Positions 10,815 to 22,536 are shown, counted from the stretch's first letter. The stretch is 64,000 nucleotides of DNA from Brachynemurus nebulosus (GCA_035578155.1 JAPWDM010000001.1:93370024-93434023); one strand, 5' to 3'. A program made the numbers and translations. Notes: generated from the sequence alone by a model not told the origin.

Positions 10815-11245
10815 AGGCTTTAGTTCTTAATCTTGGATGAGTTCTTCAGCCAGACACGTCGGATGCCAGGAACACGGATTTTTGAGCATTTTTCGTAAAA
10901 AAAATGAGTTTATTGCCAAAATTTGCTGCAATTTAAAAATTTTTGCGACATTATTTTACACCATTAAAAAGAGAAGAAAAAATCACATAAAAAAGGTTTT
11001 TAAACTATTACTCTGTATGAATTGGTTTCCGAAAAAATAACTAATTTTTATAAATTTTTATATGTTTTTTGCCAAAATTTCCCCAAGTTCAAAAGTTTTT
11101 GCGACTATTTTTACACCATTAGAAAGAGAAGAAAAAATCTCATAAAAATGGTTTTAAACCATTGTTCTACGTAAACTGGTTTCCGAGGAAAACTAATTTT
11201 TATAAACGGAAAATCGCTATGTTAGGCAGGATGCTGCGTCAGAAA
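10815..11245 (+). repeat. Family X dispersed repeat copy
   Basis: It contains GAGTTCTTCAGCCAGACACG, TCGGATGCCAGGAACACGG, TTTGCCAAAATTT, a GAAGAAAAAATCACATAAAA block and GGCAGGATGCTGCG. The middle is partly duplicated: AAAAATCACATAAAAAAGG recurs near 11130 as AAAAATCTCATAAAAATGG. Short ORFs across it are repeat-derived, not genes. Confidence 0.7.
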
Positions 11246-11334
11246 TATGTGTTACTACGTTTCTATCTGAAGGTGGTACGTATAGCACATGGTAAAGGAA
11301 TATAATAAATTATAATACACATGCCTATATTGCC

Positions 11335-11940
11335 TATATATATTTTGTAACAAAGGACCCCTCCGGATAAGATAGGTGAATCTGCCTAAGGCCCAACCTG
11401 GGCGGCGAGTGCCATGGTAGCGTTCGCCCTTGCACATGTATTCCATAGCTACAATATTAGGTCAAGGTAGCTTTGTGTTTTCGAGTTGTACCAAAATCTT
11501 CAAAATCTTGGCCGAATTTTGCGAAATTTTTTTAGGCATATATTTACTAATTCAAAGGCGTAGATTTCAAAAATCTATGTCTCATTTTAGTCCAAGGTCA
11601 CGTTTTGTGTGTTTTTATAGGTAATTTAGAAATTTTTCCAAATATCTTTTTCTAAACACCGTGTTTTGAAGAACTGCATGCACTGTCTTATGAAGCTCTT
11701 AGAACCCTACATGCATATAATATATAATACTTATGCACTTGGGGGAAAGGAAAGTGAAAAATCGGGAAAAGTCCAAAATTGAACATTTTGGTACAACTCG
11801 AAAACGCAAAGCTACTTTGATCTGATATTGCAGTTATGGAATACATGTGCAAGGGCGAACGCTATCATGGCACTCCCGATCCAGGTTGGGCCTTAGGTAG
11901 ATTCACCTATCTTATTCGGAGGGGTCTTTTGTATGCTGTA
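11335..11940. mobile_element. Fold-back element with about 160-bp arms
   Basis: The arm 11350-11500 (GGACCCCTCCGGATAAGATA, GGTGAATCTGCCTAAGGCCC, GCGTTCGCCCTTGCACATGT, GTTTTCGAGTTGTACCAAAA) is inverted at 11788-11935 (TTTTGGTACAACTCGAAAAC ... TATCTTATTCGGAGGGGTC). The roughly 290-bp centre is AT-rich and non-coding. Terminal duplications are not clear. Confidence 0.75.
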
Positions 11941-12419
11941 TGCTTATATACCATGTTTTTTTAGGGTTCTGAAAAAAAAAACTCGAAACTCTCATAGTTT
12001 CATGAAATTTTGCATGTACACTTTACACGTACAGCAGAACTTCGATTGACCATCACAGTCCTGATTCCGACGATGACGGTTAATCGAATTAGACGGATAA
12101 CAGAAATTTCTTAATAAACGTATTTTACTACTAGCTTTGGCAGAGACGATTTTAGGATTTTTATTTTGGGTAGGCCCGAATTTTTGTATTACATAATAAT
12201 AGATGGTCCCGGAAAACAAACAAAAAATGTGGCAATTTATCTCCAAAAATACAGTTGACGAGCAAAAAAAATTAAATAACGCATTTTTCTTCAAAAATAG
12301 AGTCGGCGAGTAAAAAATCGACAAAGTGTTTTAATTCAGAACTCTTGACAGTGAGTGAAAAAAAAAAACGTAATGATAAATCTTTTTATTAATTTTTCTT
12401 ATATTAGCTAATTTCAAAA

Positions 12420-12765
12420 TCGACTTGAGCCTAGGACAATGACAGAAATTTGTTTTGAAGTCCCTAGAAATCGAAAATGACATTCACAAAAATTTTCTTT
12501 ACCCAGACATGTCCGATGCCCAAAACATGGTTTTTTTGGGCATACTTACAATTAATGAAAAAAATTAGTTCTTTGCCAAAATTTTCCCAAGTTCAAAAGT
12601 TTTTGCGACATATTTTCACATCATTACAAAGAGGAAAAAAATCACATAAAAAAGGTTTCTAAACCATTATTCTTTGTAAACTGGTTTCCGAAAAAAACTA
12701 ATTTTTATAAACGGAAATTCGGTATGTTAAGCAGGATTTTTGCTCATCAATCCTATTTTTCGGAA
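12420..12765 (+). repeat. Family X dispersed repeat copy
   Basis: It carries CGACTTGAGCCTAGGACAATG, GAAATCGAAAATGACATTCAC, CAGACATGTCCGATGCC, CCCAAGTTCAAAAGTTTTTG and GGTTTCCGAAAAAAACTAATT in the usual family order. Confidence 0.65.
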
Positions 12766-14271
12766 AAATTTCGAAAATTCTCTACAGGAGCCTACACAAA
12801 TAGGGGCCGCATTGGAACGAACTGCTCTAGGGTTTTGTTTTACTCACAGAGACCAACTTGTCGAATAAAGCTAATCCAAATCGGCAACTTTTAAAAGTTA
12901 TCAATTTTAAACGAAATTTTGGTGGCGCAAATCGAAACTGATTCATTTGATGTCACAAAAACAAAAAAATACTAGGATTAATTTTATACCCAAATAATAG
13001 AAAGTGTATATTCTCTTATAATTTCACAATCCATTAATTGTAAGAAATTAGTAGATTAGAAAGTCTACATGGAGAAGGAAAAAGGTTGCTTTAAAAATTT
13101 TAGAAGGAGAATATCACTGAAATAGCTGTTTAAAAATTATATACAGGTAAAAACAATAAAAATACGTATGAAATTAAGAACGCATATTTTTTTTTTTTAG
13201 TTGAGTGTATTTTTGTACCTAAAATTTTAAAATACTTTATTTTCTAGAAAAGGTGGCAACCCTATGTGAACTCCTTATGTTACTTAATAATCCACATCGG
13301 AATTGAAGTATTAGTGGTATTGGTGGTGAGATAGACAAACGGACACAACGAAACGCACTAAAAAAATAAAAGTTTGTTTCCCTGTAGCTAAATTCCTTAA
13401 AGAATTTAAAAAAGCCACTGCTTCTAACAAAGTATATTACGTTGTTAATACTAGACAAAAAGAGAACAAAAATTATTTAAATGTAAAATTGTGTCTTTCA
13501 CCGAAAATAACACTGAAAGTGTTACCCAGCTTTACGATCACTTATTACAAGAAAATTAAACAATCGCTAATTAAAAACTAAACACGCAAAATTTGACCAT
13601 TTTTAACCCTCCCCCTCCCCCCCATCATCTAGCTGCATCACATTTTGTCGTCCCCCACCTAGAATTACATCATGCTGGCTTGGATCCTCTCTCCCAAAGG
13701 ATGGATTAGACAAATATAATGAAATCTTTTTTTTTTGCTCACTAATTTGAAATATTTTTTTGTTCGCCGACTATATTTGTGGAAAAGTATCCTTTTTTTT
13801 ATTCGTCAACTGTAAAATAAGTTTTTAAAATGTGACATCATGTTTACTTGGACCCCCACCTGGTCATCCCGCTAGGCCACTATCACCCCACTCCTGTTTG
13901 CTTATATAATTTATGGATGGTCCCTATACTGCGAATGTAAAAAACGAAATTTTAAAAAATTTTGATTATTATAATTTTTAAATTGTTAGAATATAAACCT
14001 GGTAACGTTGTTTTTGAGATATCTACAACTAAAATTTTTTTTTAAATTTCCGGGAACGAGAGAAACTTACATAGAAACAAAAGTCGGATAATTTTGATAG
14101 TAATTTACCTAATATCTAAGTTTTTAGATGTTTTTTTTTAAGTAAAAATACCGAAATACCATTCTTATTTGATTTAGAGAACGTTCTATTACAAAATATT
14201 GATTGTACAGTCAAATTATGCTTGCTATTGTTCAGTTCAATTTACTTAAAAATAAATTTTGTTTAACTCAC

Positions 14272-14635
14272 AAATGTAATGCTTCAAAAGATTTAACAGA
14301 ATACAAGGGAGATGAAGGATCTCTCCGCTGTACTTCGATATCTGTTTTACATTCTACCAATCCTTTTCGAATCACTTTCTGTAACAAACTTGCTTCAGCT
14401 GGACTAAATTGATCTGGAACATCGTCGTTTGAACTAGGAGGCGGAGGCCCATCTTCATTAGGTTTCTTGGGTATATTATTCTTAATTGCTATATTTGAAA
14501 CCTATAATAAAATCATTCATAAATAAAACATTATGAAAATGAATATCTGAGCTTACTGCATGAATAATTAACCTGTTTTGTGATTCTGTCTTGTTCGTCT
14601 ACGTATTTCGCCCAATCAACTTTTCCACTAGCCAT
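14272..14635 (-). CDS. Dbp80: DDX19/Dbp5-type (Dbp80) DEAD-box helicase, exons 1 and 2 (N-terminus)
   Basis: Exon 1 (14635-14573) starts at ATG with MASGKVDWAKYVDEQDRITK and ends CAG/GTTAAT. Exon 2 (14501-14272) begins VSNIAIKNNIPKK, contains an acidic and proline-rich linker (GPPPPSSNDDVPDQFSPAE) and the helix ASLLQKVIRKGLVE. It ends with SPLYSVKSFEALHL, the segment just before the Q motif in DDX19 proteins. It joins in frame to exon 3 at 8633 through a split Leu codon. The N-terminal extension resembles that of Dbp5/DDX19, where a helix inhibits ATPase activity until RNA and Gle1 act (family knowledge). No other ATG lies upstream in frame before a stop. Confidence 0.9.
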
Positions 14636-15080
14636 TGTTCTTTATATTCCTTAATTAAATTAACTAAATCACCGAAGATATAGTAATGTTATATAAAATT
14701 AAATTAAATTAATTTTTCGCACAAAAAAGTGGAAGTTTCATTTTAAGATATATAAATATCATGTCATATATAGATTTGAATTGTGTATATAGAGATGATA
14801 TAGAGCATATCAGACAAAGCTACATAAAAGGTGTCTGTGACGCTCGCTAGAGAAAAATAGTATGTAACGTTATGTAATGGACTGTTACCACACTGATATT
14901 AGGAATAGAAAGGTACATACATGTTATATATGTACCATATGTATGCAAGGTTACTATATTTATAATATTAGACAAGTAGAGGGATTGCTATGTTTGCCTA
15001 TATTACATTAAGGTATTTTTGAACTGCAGATAGCTGTTTGTATATTGTCAACCGATCGTCACTTGATAATAATAGTATGT
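14636..15080. other. Upstream region of the Dbp80-type gene
   Basis: It should contain the minus-strand promoter. AT-rich; no named element can be supported. Confidence 0.35.
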
Positions 15081-15087
15081 TATTCAA

Positions 15088-15200
15088 CAAGCTGGTAATG
15101 ATAGCTATTACTCACGAAGATGAAATTGCAACACGAGCCGAGTTTACGAGGCGAGTGTCGTAATGCATCTGAGTGAGTAATAGCCATTGCAAGCGAGTAG
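15088..15200. repeat. Imperfect palindrome with GCAACACGAG / CGAGTGTCGTAATGC
   Basis: TAGCTATTACTCACGAAGATG and GCAACACGAG pair with the CGAGTGTCGTAATGCATC and GTGAGTAATAGCCA segments downstream. It is about 100 bp and probably a MITE. A similar but not identical palindrome lies at 59440-59560. Confidence 0.5.
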
Positions 15201-16190
15201 AATACGATATTTTTTCTAAGATTTTTTTTCTTTTTGATTTAAATAAAATTGAATATAAATTTTAAATCAAAAGAATACAATTTTTAATCTATTTCTAATT
15301 TCATTAAATGTTTATATATGCACAAACGATGAAAATAAAATACAAACTACTTTGTTTACTTAGACGTTACTACGCAACATATTAAAACTTAGAGACATAT
15401 TATTCACAAAACAATCGCAAACTTATTGAATAATGGCTGATACGGTGATTTCATTGGTCAAAAGGTATTGAGTAATGATCATTCCTCCATATCTTTAAAT
15501 AATGCCTAACTTTCTCAACAATTAATGGATATGTAATGAGTGTGTTCTTCAACAGGAGTAGAAAAACTACATTAATATCTGAACTGTCATTTTTAAAGTA
15601 TTATTTCTGAATAATTATTAGTTACTATAATATAATATTCGGTTTAATATAATTATTTTTATCAATTTTTAAAATTTTTAAGGTTATTTTATGGTAAAGG
15701 TAAGTTATTTAGTTATTTTAATTAATTTCATTAATAACTGCTCTGAAAATCAATAAGTCAAAGCCGGCATCTCAAGTTCTTCTTATGTATTTTTATAGTC
15801 ATGCCTGGATACACGGTGACTACGGTGTCTAAGCTAAGTTAAGGAAATTCACGATATAAGACGTTAATTAAGGATGTTCAACTCGAATTTATATGAACTG
15901 AAAATGATTCATGCATAAAGAATGCACATAAATTTATCTATCAGACAAGTTCGTAATATAGTTATTTCACAAGATCTACTATCTAATATATTAAAAAAGG
16001 ATAGTAGGAGTTATAATAACTTTTATATGTGAAAAAATTTTATTTTTACATTCTTAGGGTATGAGTTATTTTCATTTCATATAAATTTGCCTTATAGCTA
16101 TTTTTTATTTCTAAAAAAATGAAGAATTAATATCTGTTTGGAAACCTGCTGAAAATTATATAATAATTTTGATTATAATAATGTCTGTTC
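15200..16190. other. Intergenic AT-rich stretch, no gene seen
   Basis: No supported coding region or sharp repeat boundary between the palindrome and the pogo-like element. Confidence 0.4.
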
Positions 16191-16196
16191 AGAATA

Positions 16197-16740
16197 TAGT
16201 TGATCCTTTATTGTGCGGTGGAGGGGACCGCATAAAAAAAATCGCACAAAAAAATATATTCAAAAATATCATAAATAGCTATAAAAAGTATAGTTCGACC
16301 CAGATTGTACAAAAAACTTTTTTTATGCGGTTGATCGGGACCGCATAAAAAAAGTTTCATCGAAAATGCATAACTCAAAACTCTCAAAACCTCAAAATTT
16401 CAATAGAAGTTGCTTTTCTAAACAAGATATATAGGTAGTACAAGATTGTACAAGTACAAGATGTAGAATAAACAAGATTTATAATATTATGAAAATTTTG
16501 AAAAATACATGTGAAAGAAAAAATTATGATGCAATAATTTATGTTCTTATGCAATGTATTGATTAAATGCTTAAAAGTCGTTAAAAAGTAGTTTTATCAA
16601 AGAAAGTTACTATAGTAATTGTTTAAGTTTCTTACTGTCTCGTGATTTTGATTCACATTATGCATTTTAATGGCCATTTTTTACAAACCGCATAAAAAAA
16701 ATCGCACAAAAAAGACCGCATAAAAAAGAGTTCAGCTGTA
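16197..16740. mobile_element. Pogo/Tigger-like MITE with GCGGTC...CCGCATAAAAAA motifs
   Basis: The right end, reverse-complemented, reads TACAGCTGAACTCTTTTTTA then TGCGGTC; the left end reads TATAGTTGATCCTTTATTGTG then CGGTG. ACCGCATAAAAAAA and ATCGCACAAAAAA recur inside both ends and near 16320-16350. Length and TA flanks suit a Tc1/mariner-superfamily (pogo-type) MITE. Family assignment is by end similarity only. Confidence 0.5.
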
Positions 16741-17081
16741 TTTTCAAAATAAAGGTATTAAAACATTTTTTATGTCTAATGGTGAAACTAAAAAAAATTA
16801 ATGAAAGTATTTTAAATTAATAATTTACCAAGTACCTACTAAGTTGTAAAGTAATTCAAATAAATATATTTACCTAACTGAAAAAAAATTATATTTTCCC
16901 TTAAAAAAAAAGAAAAAAACTGGGCTCGGGTATTTTATATTATCTTTAAAATAACCTTAATACTTTTATTCTATTCAATGTTAATAATGTAAAACATAAT
17001 AGAAAGCCTATAAACAAAAATAGTCCGGACCTGGCTATACTGCAATCCAAAACAAACTGTATTTTTCTTTGATTTAGCTAA

Positions 17082-18853
17082 GGCTGCAGATACACGAGAC
17101 ACTTTTGGTGTGTAGAGTAGGTCTATAGATCAAATGTCGGTGTGTATACAGCAATGAGAACAGTGTCGCTAACAACAGTCCGTAATCTCGCGAGACAGTA
17201 TCGACACTGCTCTAGCTAGTAAAATTGCATAGGTGTAAACCGTGTAAACACTGCGATAAATTTTCAAATCGGTTTGATATTTTTTCATACACTCGCAGAA
17301 GAGAGATAGATTCATGGTACATAATTAGATGTACATAATTACCAACCATTGATAAAGAAGAATATGGATGGAGACTATTTCTTAAGAGAGAGACAAGATA
17401 TAATATAATATGATATGTTAGAATGAATACGTAGACTCTTTTGAATGTACCACAAAAATAAAAAACAAAAGAGTAAATATACACTAGAACACGTGCAAAT
17501 AAGCACTAAACATCCAGTCCTACAAAAAATTAAATTTAAAAAATATAATATTTGTGTAAGTAGATATTGTATTTATCAATAAATGCAACCATTTCTAGCG
17601 AAAATTTGTTAATTTTTCTAAATTTTTTATTTGAAAAAAACAGGTTTATAATTAGCGGAAAAATACCAATTTTGAGATTACACAAAGTAAAGGAAATACC
17701 GAAAAGGAATCATTCTACGTAAATAACGAATTCGTTTTTTAGTTAAAATATGTGATAATAACGAAAAAAATTTTAAAAATATTGTAGAAAATAAAATTAT
17801 GTAAAAATTAAAATATAGGTTAGATTGACCCTTCATTTCAGTAGCGTCTTATATGTAAAATTAATGAGCATATAAAAATTTAACTTCAGGATTATGTATT
17901 TTGTTTGTATTTATTTATTTATTAATAAAATGATAATTTAATAAATGTGTAGTTTTATTTATGTTTGTGTCTACTTTTATCAAAAAGATATGTCTTATTA
18001 ATGATGGAAAATTATAAACCAAAACGTGAACTTTTTAAGAAGCTTATGTTTTTATTTATAATCACAATTATAAGAAAATTCTACTAAAAATATTGTTTTA
18101 AAAGCAATGGCAACGTTTCAATTACATTAAAACCGTTACTGTTTATTTACAAAATGACGTTATTCATAATAAGCACGTTAAGATTCATAAATATGTTGAT
18201 CAGTATTTTGAAAAATGCTCCTTCCTTTACAATATTATATACCTTTCCTTCTTCCATGTTACCAACATATTTTTTAGAATTTTACTTTAAAATAGAAATG
18301 AATTACATGACAACAAAGTTGATAACTTTTGTTTTCATTGAATATAAAAATGTTAATTGATAAATATTATCTAAATTATACTAAGTGTTGAGAAGTTTTT
18401 ATTTAATTGTATACAACGTTTTTTATAGATTGGAGGATAAAGAAAGAATTATAATTTTTTTTAAATTCGCCGCCTAAAATTATTATTTTGTACATAGTAC
18501 ACTTGTCAATTTGTCAATACAGAAAAATAACTAAATAACATTCTATAATATTTATGGTTTTATTTCATTCGCAAGTGTTTAAAAAATAATTTTATTACAA
18601 GTTTATTACACTTTTTTCATGTTTCACTCTTTTGTGTATCATATATGTTACTTGACATTTTGTCATTTTAAGGTTATTCACTGGCAAGATACTCGATTAA
18701 AAATCGATTTTCGTGTGAACAGCTCAGACACATGTTGCGTACATTTATATACAGACACTATCCAGACACAAATAATATGTTGAAGTGTGAACAGTAAAGA
18801 AATTTATATCTGACATTTGTGTCAACATTTTAGTGTCTCGTGTATCTGCAGCC
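17082..18853. mobile_element. Non-autonomous 1.77-kb DNA transposon, TAA target duplication
   Basis: Terminal inverted repeats GGCTGCAGATACACGAGACA (17082-) and TGTCTCGTGTATCTGCAGCC (-18853) are perfect over at least 20 bp. TAA directly flanks both ends (17079-17081 and 18854-18856). A TWA duplication with a GG-starting repeat fits PIF/Harbinger, so the intact transposase at 4586-5924, or a relative, could mobilise it; that is inference. No coding capacity remains. Confidence 0.85.
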
Positions 18854-18891
18854 TAACCTGTGTAATATATTTTAGTAACCTTGTATTTATC

Positions 18892-19628
18892 GAGGGTAGA
18901 TATCAGGAGCACCATCTCTGTATCAAAAAATGTCCATTATGGAGTGTAGAACATAAGGAGGACTATCTTGTACGGAAAACAATAGAAAAATAGTTTAAAG
19001 TGTCCCGTTTTAAGTACTATGTAAGTAACAGTTCAAAAACTCGCCAGAATAGCGCTAGAGTAGCAAAAGAGTATAGTGATTTTTTTGTGTTGTTTTATAA
19101 AAATTTTTAAAATAATAAAACTATTATATGTAACAATTATAATAAAAAAACAATAATAAATTACATAACAACGCGGATGTTTTTCTTTCCTTGTTTACTT
19201 CCCTATATTTACCCTTTTGCTACAGTAGCGCCGCCACTATTTACGCCTTTCTATGGACACTTTTTGATACAGAGATGGTGCTCCTGATATCTACCCTCCA
19301 TAGTGTCCATAGAAAGGCGTAAATAGTGGCGGCGCTACTGTAGCAAAAGGGTAAATTTAGAGAAGTAAACAAAGAAAGAAAAACATCCGCGTTGTTATGT
19401 AATTTATTATTGTTTTTTTATTATAATTGTTACATATAACAGTTTTATTATTTTAAAAATTTTTATAAAACTCAACACAAAAAAGTCACTATACTCTTTT
19501 GCTACTCTAGCGCTATTCTGGCGAGTTTTTGAACTGTTACTTACATAGTACTTAAAACGGGACACTTTTTAAACTATTTTTCTATTGTTTTCCGTACAAG
19601 ATAGTCCTCCTTATATTTTACACTCCAT
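18892..19628. repeat. Double palindrome with P-Q-P'-Q' order
   Basis: P (18892-18930, GAGGGTAGATATCAGGAGCA...) is inverted at 19261-19298, making a 407-bp element with terminal inverted repeats. Its interior Q (about 18936-19260) is itself inverted at 19303-19628, outside that element. The whole is therefore P, Q, inverted P, inverted Q. Both Q copies keep GTGGCGGCGCTACTGTAGC and the AACAACGCGGATG words with few differences. Confidence 0.85.
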
Positions 19629-19904
19629 ACTTGTATTATATTATATATGTTATATATTATATATATATGAGTTGCCTAGTTTCAAAATCTACTAAATCAA
19701 GTTTTCAAATTTTTAAATTAACTTTTAAATACAAAAAGGTATGTGGCCCCAAACATTTTTTATTATAATTTTAATTGTTCGCTACAGAAATTTGCAACTG
19801 AAATATAACATAATTTTCAAATCCTGCTAACTACATTGAAAAATTTTGCTACTTAATACCGAAATTTCATTTAAAATCCTGTTAAATTACTATTTTAATA
19901 ACAT

Positions 19905-20080
19905 TAAAATACCCCTGTCGCAGCATCCTGCATAACATAGTGAATTTCCGTTTATAAAAATTAGTTTTTCTCGGAAACTAGTTGACATAGAATAATAGTT
20001 TAAACACCTTTTTTATGTAATTTTTTCTCCTCTTTTAAATGATGTAAAAAAATTTGGCAAAAATTTTTGAATAAGTGGAA
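19905..20080 (-). repeat. Family X copy, first part (split by insertion)
   Basis: In reverse orientation it carries CCCTGTCGCAGCATCCTGCA, TTTATAAAAATTAGTTTTTC, GGAAACTAG and TTGGCAAAAATTTTTG. Its continuation resumes after the insertion, at 21332. Confidence 0.65.
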
Positions 20081-20083
20081 AGG

Positions 20084-21331
20084 AGGGAGTATAAAAACAG
20101 CCAATTTTTGCCCAATGAGCGGCAAGTAAAATAATGATTTGTAATTGAAGTTCTCATTCTACAGAATTCAAAAATATCAATTATAATCATTTTACTTCAA
20201 GGGAACATTTTAAAAATTATTGCTCAACCACTTGTAGTAATACCAATGGTAACATGAACAAACTACCAATTTCAACTACTTGCATTCCAAATTTTTTATT
20301 AAAAAACACAGAGATACATATAAAATATGTTACAAAAACAAATTATTATAAGATTTAAGGTAAAATAAGGTCGATTTTTTAGTCATTTAATCACTATCTG
20401 AATCCTCATCATCGGACGAATAGTTGGTGAAAATTGTTGGAAGATATTGTCCATTGTCCAGGGATGTGTATATTATCCAGATATCTTGTAGAGATTTGCC
20501 AGATCCATGAAAATTACAAACTCGAGAACCATACTTAACGTACACATTCGTATTTATATAAATCTCAAGACACTCTTCTTTTGTAAGTAATCGAAGTGCA
20601 CTATTTTTATTAAGACATTTAAAAATACATTGATTATGAGAAAATGAAGCTCGTTCGATAAGAAGATTGGCGTGATCACTGTTGAGTTCTTTTCGATTTT
20701 CTGGCTCCACTGATACTACATTTTTTGATGAACGAGTAAATATTTTGTAACATTTTAAACAACGGAACTCACCAACGAGCTCTTTTTTCAAGAGACTTCA
20801 TGCAGTCGATACACTTTAACGGCATTTTCTCGATTAGATATAATAAAAAAATATTAAGAAACGGAAAATCTCTAGAATAAACTGATATAAGAAAAATAAT
20901 TGAAAACTAGCACTAGACAATTAACGATCCAATATGTTTGTAACAATAATTATTGGTTTATATAGAGTAACGATTAATTCAAATAAGATAAGTTCACCTG
21001 TATATTATTTTATAATAGAGTTAGTGAGAGAGCTCGTAATAAAATAATCTGATTTTTGATACAGAGTATCAATGATGCTTTATGACAACAAACAAGTCCG
21101 AACGAGTCTCATACGGCCGGATGCCGTCGCGATATAAACAATAAAATAGTTGAAATTGGTAGATTATGGGTATTGTCACAAGTGGTTGAGTAATAGTTTT
21201 TAAAATGTTCCCTTGAAGTAAAATGATTATAATTGATATTTTTGAATTCTGTGGAATGAGTACTTTAATTACAAATCATTATTTTACTTGTCGCTCATTG
21301 GGCAAAAATTGGCTGTTTTTATACTCCCTCC
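20084..21331. mobile_element. 1.25-kb element with about 190-bp terminal inverted repeats
   Basis: The left arm starts GGAGGGAGTATAAAAACAGC and extends to about 20281 (CTACCAATTTCAAC); the right arm is the inverse, from about 21150 to 21331 (...TACTCCCTCC). It interrupts a family X copy between AAA and TTT. The interior encodes a small cysteine-rich protein on the minus strand. The superfamily is not recognised. Confidence 0.8.
20387..20836 (-). pseudogene. Small Cys-rich protein gene of the 20084-21331 element
   Basis: The main frame (20791-20387) encodes two CxxC-type positions (FRCLKCYKIF; a second pair CIDC lies upstream in another frame). It then shows QCIFKCLNKNSALRLLTKEE, YGSRVCNFHGSGK and an acidic tail SSDDEDSDSD. 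An ATG at about 20825 reads MPLKCIDCMKSLEK but is one base out of frame with the main ORF. A length change in the A run near 20786-20792 seems to have broken it. The KxxAxRLLxxEE...NVYVKYGSRVCxxH layout recalls the N-terminal zinc/HTH region of some transposase families, but I cannot name one. No nuclease domain is present. Function unknown. Confidence 0.5.
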
Positions 21332-21521
21332 TTTGGCAAAAAACTAATTTTTTGTAAGAACAAAAACCATGTTCCTGGCATCCGACGTGTCTGGCCGAAG
21401 AACTCACCCAAGATTTTTGGACTTCCAACGTTGTCACCAAATTTCGTAAACCTAGGACATTTCGTTCGAGAGTTATCGTGCTGATACATATATACATACA
21501 TACATACCTACATACATACAT

Positions 21522-21605
<84 letters not shown>

Positions 21606-21730
21606 TTTAGTGAATATTATTTTCGGTTTCTAGGAACCTCAAAACAAATTTCTGCCATAGTCCCGGGCTCAAGTCGCGTCATGACACCTACTGTAATAGC
21701 TGAATTTCCAGAATTCTTTCTGGGAATTCG
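21332..21730 (-). repeat. Family X copy, second part, with (TA)n
   Basis: It continues the split copy: TTGGCAAAAAACTAATTTTT, ATGTTCCTGGCATCCGACGT, GGCCGAAGAACTC, then a (TA)n run, then TCTGCCATAGTCCCGGGCTC and AGTCGCGTCATGACACC. In other copies the two parts are contiguous, which confirms the insertion. Confidence 0.65.
21526..21602. repeat. (TA)n microsatellite
   Basis: About 38 TA units inside a family X copy, preceded by degenerate TACA repeats (21486-21524). Confidence 0.95.
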
Positions 21731-22518
21731 CTAAAAACAAGTATTTATTTTAACCTCTTTTAAAAGAGTGAATTTTTAAATTAATATTTCAGGAATCCTT
21801 TTTTTTAAAGAGCCGGAACTATTACTAATAGATCTTGAATATAGACGTTTTGTATTTTTATTTTTTGTACAAAAATAAAAATTTTTTAATAAATTTCCCT
21901 TATAATTTGTGTTTCAAAACCCGCTTATATAAATTTTACTATCAAAACCGATTAAATCCAAATAATTTTGATCAACGCTTTTAAACAAACCATATCGAAA
22001 AATTTTTTTGTTTCAAAATGCTGGACTTTTTACTGCTAGTTATAAGTACAATAGATAAGGTTACAAAAAAAGAAAAAGAAAACAAATCAAAAATCCCAAC
22101 ATCAAAAAAGTGAACCCTAGGAATTTACAAAATATAAATTATACTAAACTATGTTAATAATTTAAAAGTGAACATTATTTAGAATTATACCGTATTTCGG
22201 AAAATCTGTCACAGATGGCGGCACCTGTACCAGTGAATAAATACATATCACAGCATTTTCAGCCGCCATATTGCAGGACGAGTTAACTCGTTTTAATCAT
22301 TTAAAGAGTTAAAAAAAGGGTAAGTTAATTTTGAACTGAATTACGGTTTTTTGCGATTTCCCACAATTTTTATAAAATGGAATTAGTAGATTTTGAAACT
22401 AGGCAACTCATATTTTATCTTGTTCGATTTTCGTTAATATTATAGTACGTAGTTATTCTAACAACGCTAACACTAGTACATTTCATGTATATTTGGTATA
22501 AATATTGAGGTTAAAGAT

Positions 22519-22536
22519 TTCCGTTTCCTTACACAC
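22519..22536 (+). promoter_or_regulatory. Possible RpLP1 initiator with polypyrimidine tract
   Basis: CCGTTTCCTTACAC about 120 bp before the ATG resembles the TCT/TOP-type polypyrimidine initiator of ribosomal protein genes. It is placed by resemblance and position only. Confidence 0.35.

Larger units (their letters stand above)
8634..14271 (-). other. Intron 2 of the Dbp80-type gene, 5.6 kb, filled with repeats
   Basis: It runs from donor GTGAGT (14271-14266, minus strand) to acceptor TTTTCAG (8640-8634). The split codon TT/G between exons 2 and 3 confirms the junction. It contains family X copies and two inverted-repeat elements, listed separately. The rest (about 8870-9420, 12770-13600 and 13620-14200) shows no gene. 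Confidence 0.8.
19667..22411. mobile_element. 2.7-kb element with 27-bp GAGTTGCCTAG terminal inverted repeats
   Basis: GAGTTGCCTAGTTTCAAAAT plus CTACTAA at 19669 is inverted perfectly at 22383-22409. The interior consists of a family X copy that has been split by another inverted-repeat element (20084-21331). No large ORF remains. Its right end stops about 110 bp before the probable RpLP1 transcription start. Confidence 0.7.

Noticed and set aside
20387..20791. A host zinc-finger gene
   Set aside because: It lies wholly inside an element with long inverted arms and starts with a frame break, so a transposon origin is better supported.
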